NCBI GenBank assembly: GCA_046542305.1
Contig: JBKHBQ010000017.1
Location: 1-26,146, forward strand
Direction of reading: 5' to 3'
From: JBKHBQ01 sp046542305
GTDB taxonomy: Bacteria > Bacteroidota > Bacteroidia > Bacteroidales > 4484-276
DNA length: 26,146 bases
Shown: positions 25,792 through 26,146 of the stretch, one piece after another
Layout of the letters: each line of letters starts with the position of its first letter
Position numbering within the stretch: the stretch's first letter is position 1
Translations under genes and position numbers: made by a program
The notes under the pieces: model-generated
Database searches by the model: none
Told to the model about the DNA's origin: nothing
What the model saw: only the letters and a program-made list of their open reading frames with translations

Positions 25792-25822
25792 TCATTTTGA
25801 TTATTCTGCTCTTTTTGGCTTA

Positions 25823-25855
25823 TTTGGTTTTGATGGGTAAAAAATTTTATCTTTG
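25823..25855 (+). promoter_or_regulatory. Bacteroidota promoter in the right-hand tail
   Basis: TTTG (25823-25826), 21 bases, then TATCTTTG (25848-25855), an exact TAnnTTTG. It is the best-formed two-box promoter on the right side of the window and points toward the short frame at 25882 and the gene entering at 26106. Confidence 0.6.
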
Positions 25856-25881
25856 AAGATCAACTAACCAATAACTCCAGC

Positions 25882-26004
25882 ATGCAAGATAATGTTACCC
25901 CGAATCCTGTTTTGAACAGTCCGTATTTTGAGCCTGAATTTTTGCCCTGCAATAAGAGCCATTTTGATAATGTGTTAATAGATGCGCAATGGGAAAATAC
26001 TTGA
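25882..26004 (+). pseudogene. Possible gene remnant (40 codons), restriction-helicase-like N-terminus
   Basis: An ATG 26 bases after a good promoter opens a 40-codon frame. Its beginning (NPVLNSPYFEP) resembles, from memory, the N-terminal signature NP-x-x-NSP-x-x-EP of a family of large restriction-associated DEAD/DEAH helicase-nucleases. After EP the similarity stops, and the frame ends at TGA 26002-26004. It could be a truncated 5' end of such a gene, a short real protein, or chance. Its position directly behind a promoter favours translation of some kind. I cannot confirm the family without a search. Confidence 0.3.
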
Positions 26005-26023
26005 TCTTGAAGTTGCAATTTGC

Positions 26024-26060
26024 GACCACAAATTTTGAGGTCACAAACTGTTACCTCAAA
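26024..26060. repeat. Two overlapping, mutually exclusive palindromes
   Basis: Palindrome A, 26024-26042, is GACCaCAAA-t-TTTGaGGTC with eight of nine pairs. Palindrome B, 26034-26060, has a 12-base arm with one mismatch (TTTGAGGTCACA against TGTTACCTCAAA) around a three-base loop. They share the GAGGTC segment, so only one can form in a transcript at a time. CTCAAAG recurs at 26055-26061 and 26070-26076. The segment lies within a 32-codon frame (25989-26087) and 46 bases before the ATG at 26106. Confidence 0.7.
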
Positions 26061-26105
26061 GAGGAGTATCTCAAAGTCAAATTGTGATTTCAAAAAATTA
26101 GACAA

Positions 26106-26146
26106 ATGAAAGAATTAACACCAAATGAATCGCTTATCGTAAATAA
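26106..26146 (+). CDS. Start of a gene running off the right edge (13 codons)
   Basis: ATG at 26106-26108 opens a frame reading MKELTPNESLIVN and still open at the window end. Translation of the same frame upstream is stopped by TGA at 26085-26087. Its start lies 250 bases after the promoter at 25823-25855 and just after the palindromes. Too little is visible to name a family. Confidence 0.4.
   Translation, partial: MKELTPNESLIVN

Larger units (their letters stand above)
25792..26105. other. 314-base tail with promoter, short reading frames and palindromes
   Basis: There is no intact gene of normal length. From left to right it holds an AT-rich leader, a Bacteroidota promoter at 25823-25855, a 40-codon reading frame (25882-26004), an overlapping 32-codon frame (25989-26087) and two overlapping palindromes (26024-26060), then a short gap before the ATG at 26106. 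The base composition is distinctly more AT-rich than the MOSC genes to its left, which suggests a boundary with accessory DNA. Confidence 0.5.

Noticed and set aside
25860..26105. 81-codon minus-strand frame in the right-hand tail
   Set aside because: It has no recognisable domain and is low-complexity in the palindromic stretch. It runs opposite to a good plus-strand promoter.
1..26146. CRISPR arrays, tRNA or rRNA genes, intact insertion sequences
   Set aside because: No regularly spaced repeats, no tRNA cloverleaf or rRNA text, and no transposase with terminal repeats were seen by eye. This is a visual check, not a model search.

Overview
The window reads as chromosomal DNA of a member of the Bacteroidota, probably Bacteroidales-like. 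The evidence is a type IX secretion (T9SS) C-terminal sorting domain on the protein at 22859-24199, several promoters of the Bacteroidota type (-7 element TAnnTTTG, some with a TTTG or TTG box 19-21 bases upstream), a fused alpha/beta 2-oxoacid dehydrogenase E1, and runs of SurA/PpiD-like isomerases next to guaB. Almost everything from 1 to 22524 is on the minus strand, apart from one Nudix gene. From 22859 to the right edge the genes are on the plus strand.

Layout in the direction of minus-strand transcription (right to left). (a) padR-pspC (22524-20471) is a small regulator/membrane-protein operon with its own promoter, closed by a terminator at about 20349-20377. (b) The fused E1 gene (20293-17864) has a promoter just downstream of that terminator. 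It is followed by a 413-base AT-rich gap holding a degenerate palindromic repeat. (c) DUF493, crcB and a DUF190 gene (17450-16360) form a fluoride-export cluster. (d) An unrecognised 189-aa gene is translationally coupled to an acylphosphatase (16295-15460) and converges on a plus-strand Nudix hydrolase (14997-15458). (e) A large alpha-2-macroglobulin lipoprotein and penicillin-binding protein 1C (14896-6904) form the classic periplasmic defence/repair pair. (f) guaB (6808-5336) has its own promoter element. It is followed by three tightly packed periplasmic folding factors: a 680-aa parvulin-type isomerase, a 281-aa lipoprotein starting at TTG, and a 454-aa SurA-like isomerase. A MoxR AAA+ ATPase then runs off the left edge. 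Groups (e) and (f) together are an envelope-biogenesis block.

The plus-strand right end has a secreted YD/RHS-like repeat protein with a T9SS tail, a two-gene molybdenum-cofactor pair (a free MOSC protein, then a MOSC-MogA fusion that has lost the MOSC cysteines), and a 314-base tail. That tail has a good promoter, short broken-looking reading frames, two overlapping and mutually exclusive palindromes, and the first 13 codons of a gene that continues past the window. The tail looks like the edge of an accessory region.

Most of the window is ordinary core genome. I do not see a complete new system. The points I would check first are the right-hand tail, the paired MOSC proteins, the apparently leaderless padR promoter, and the in-frame TAA/TTG junction inside the isomerase operon.
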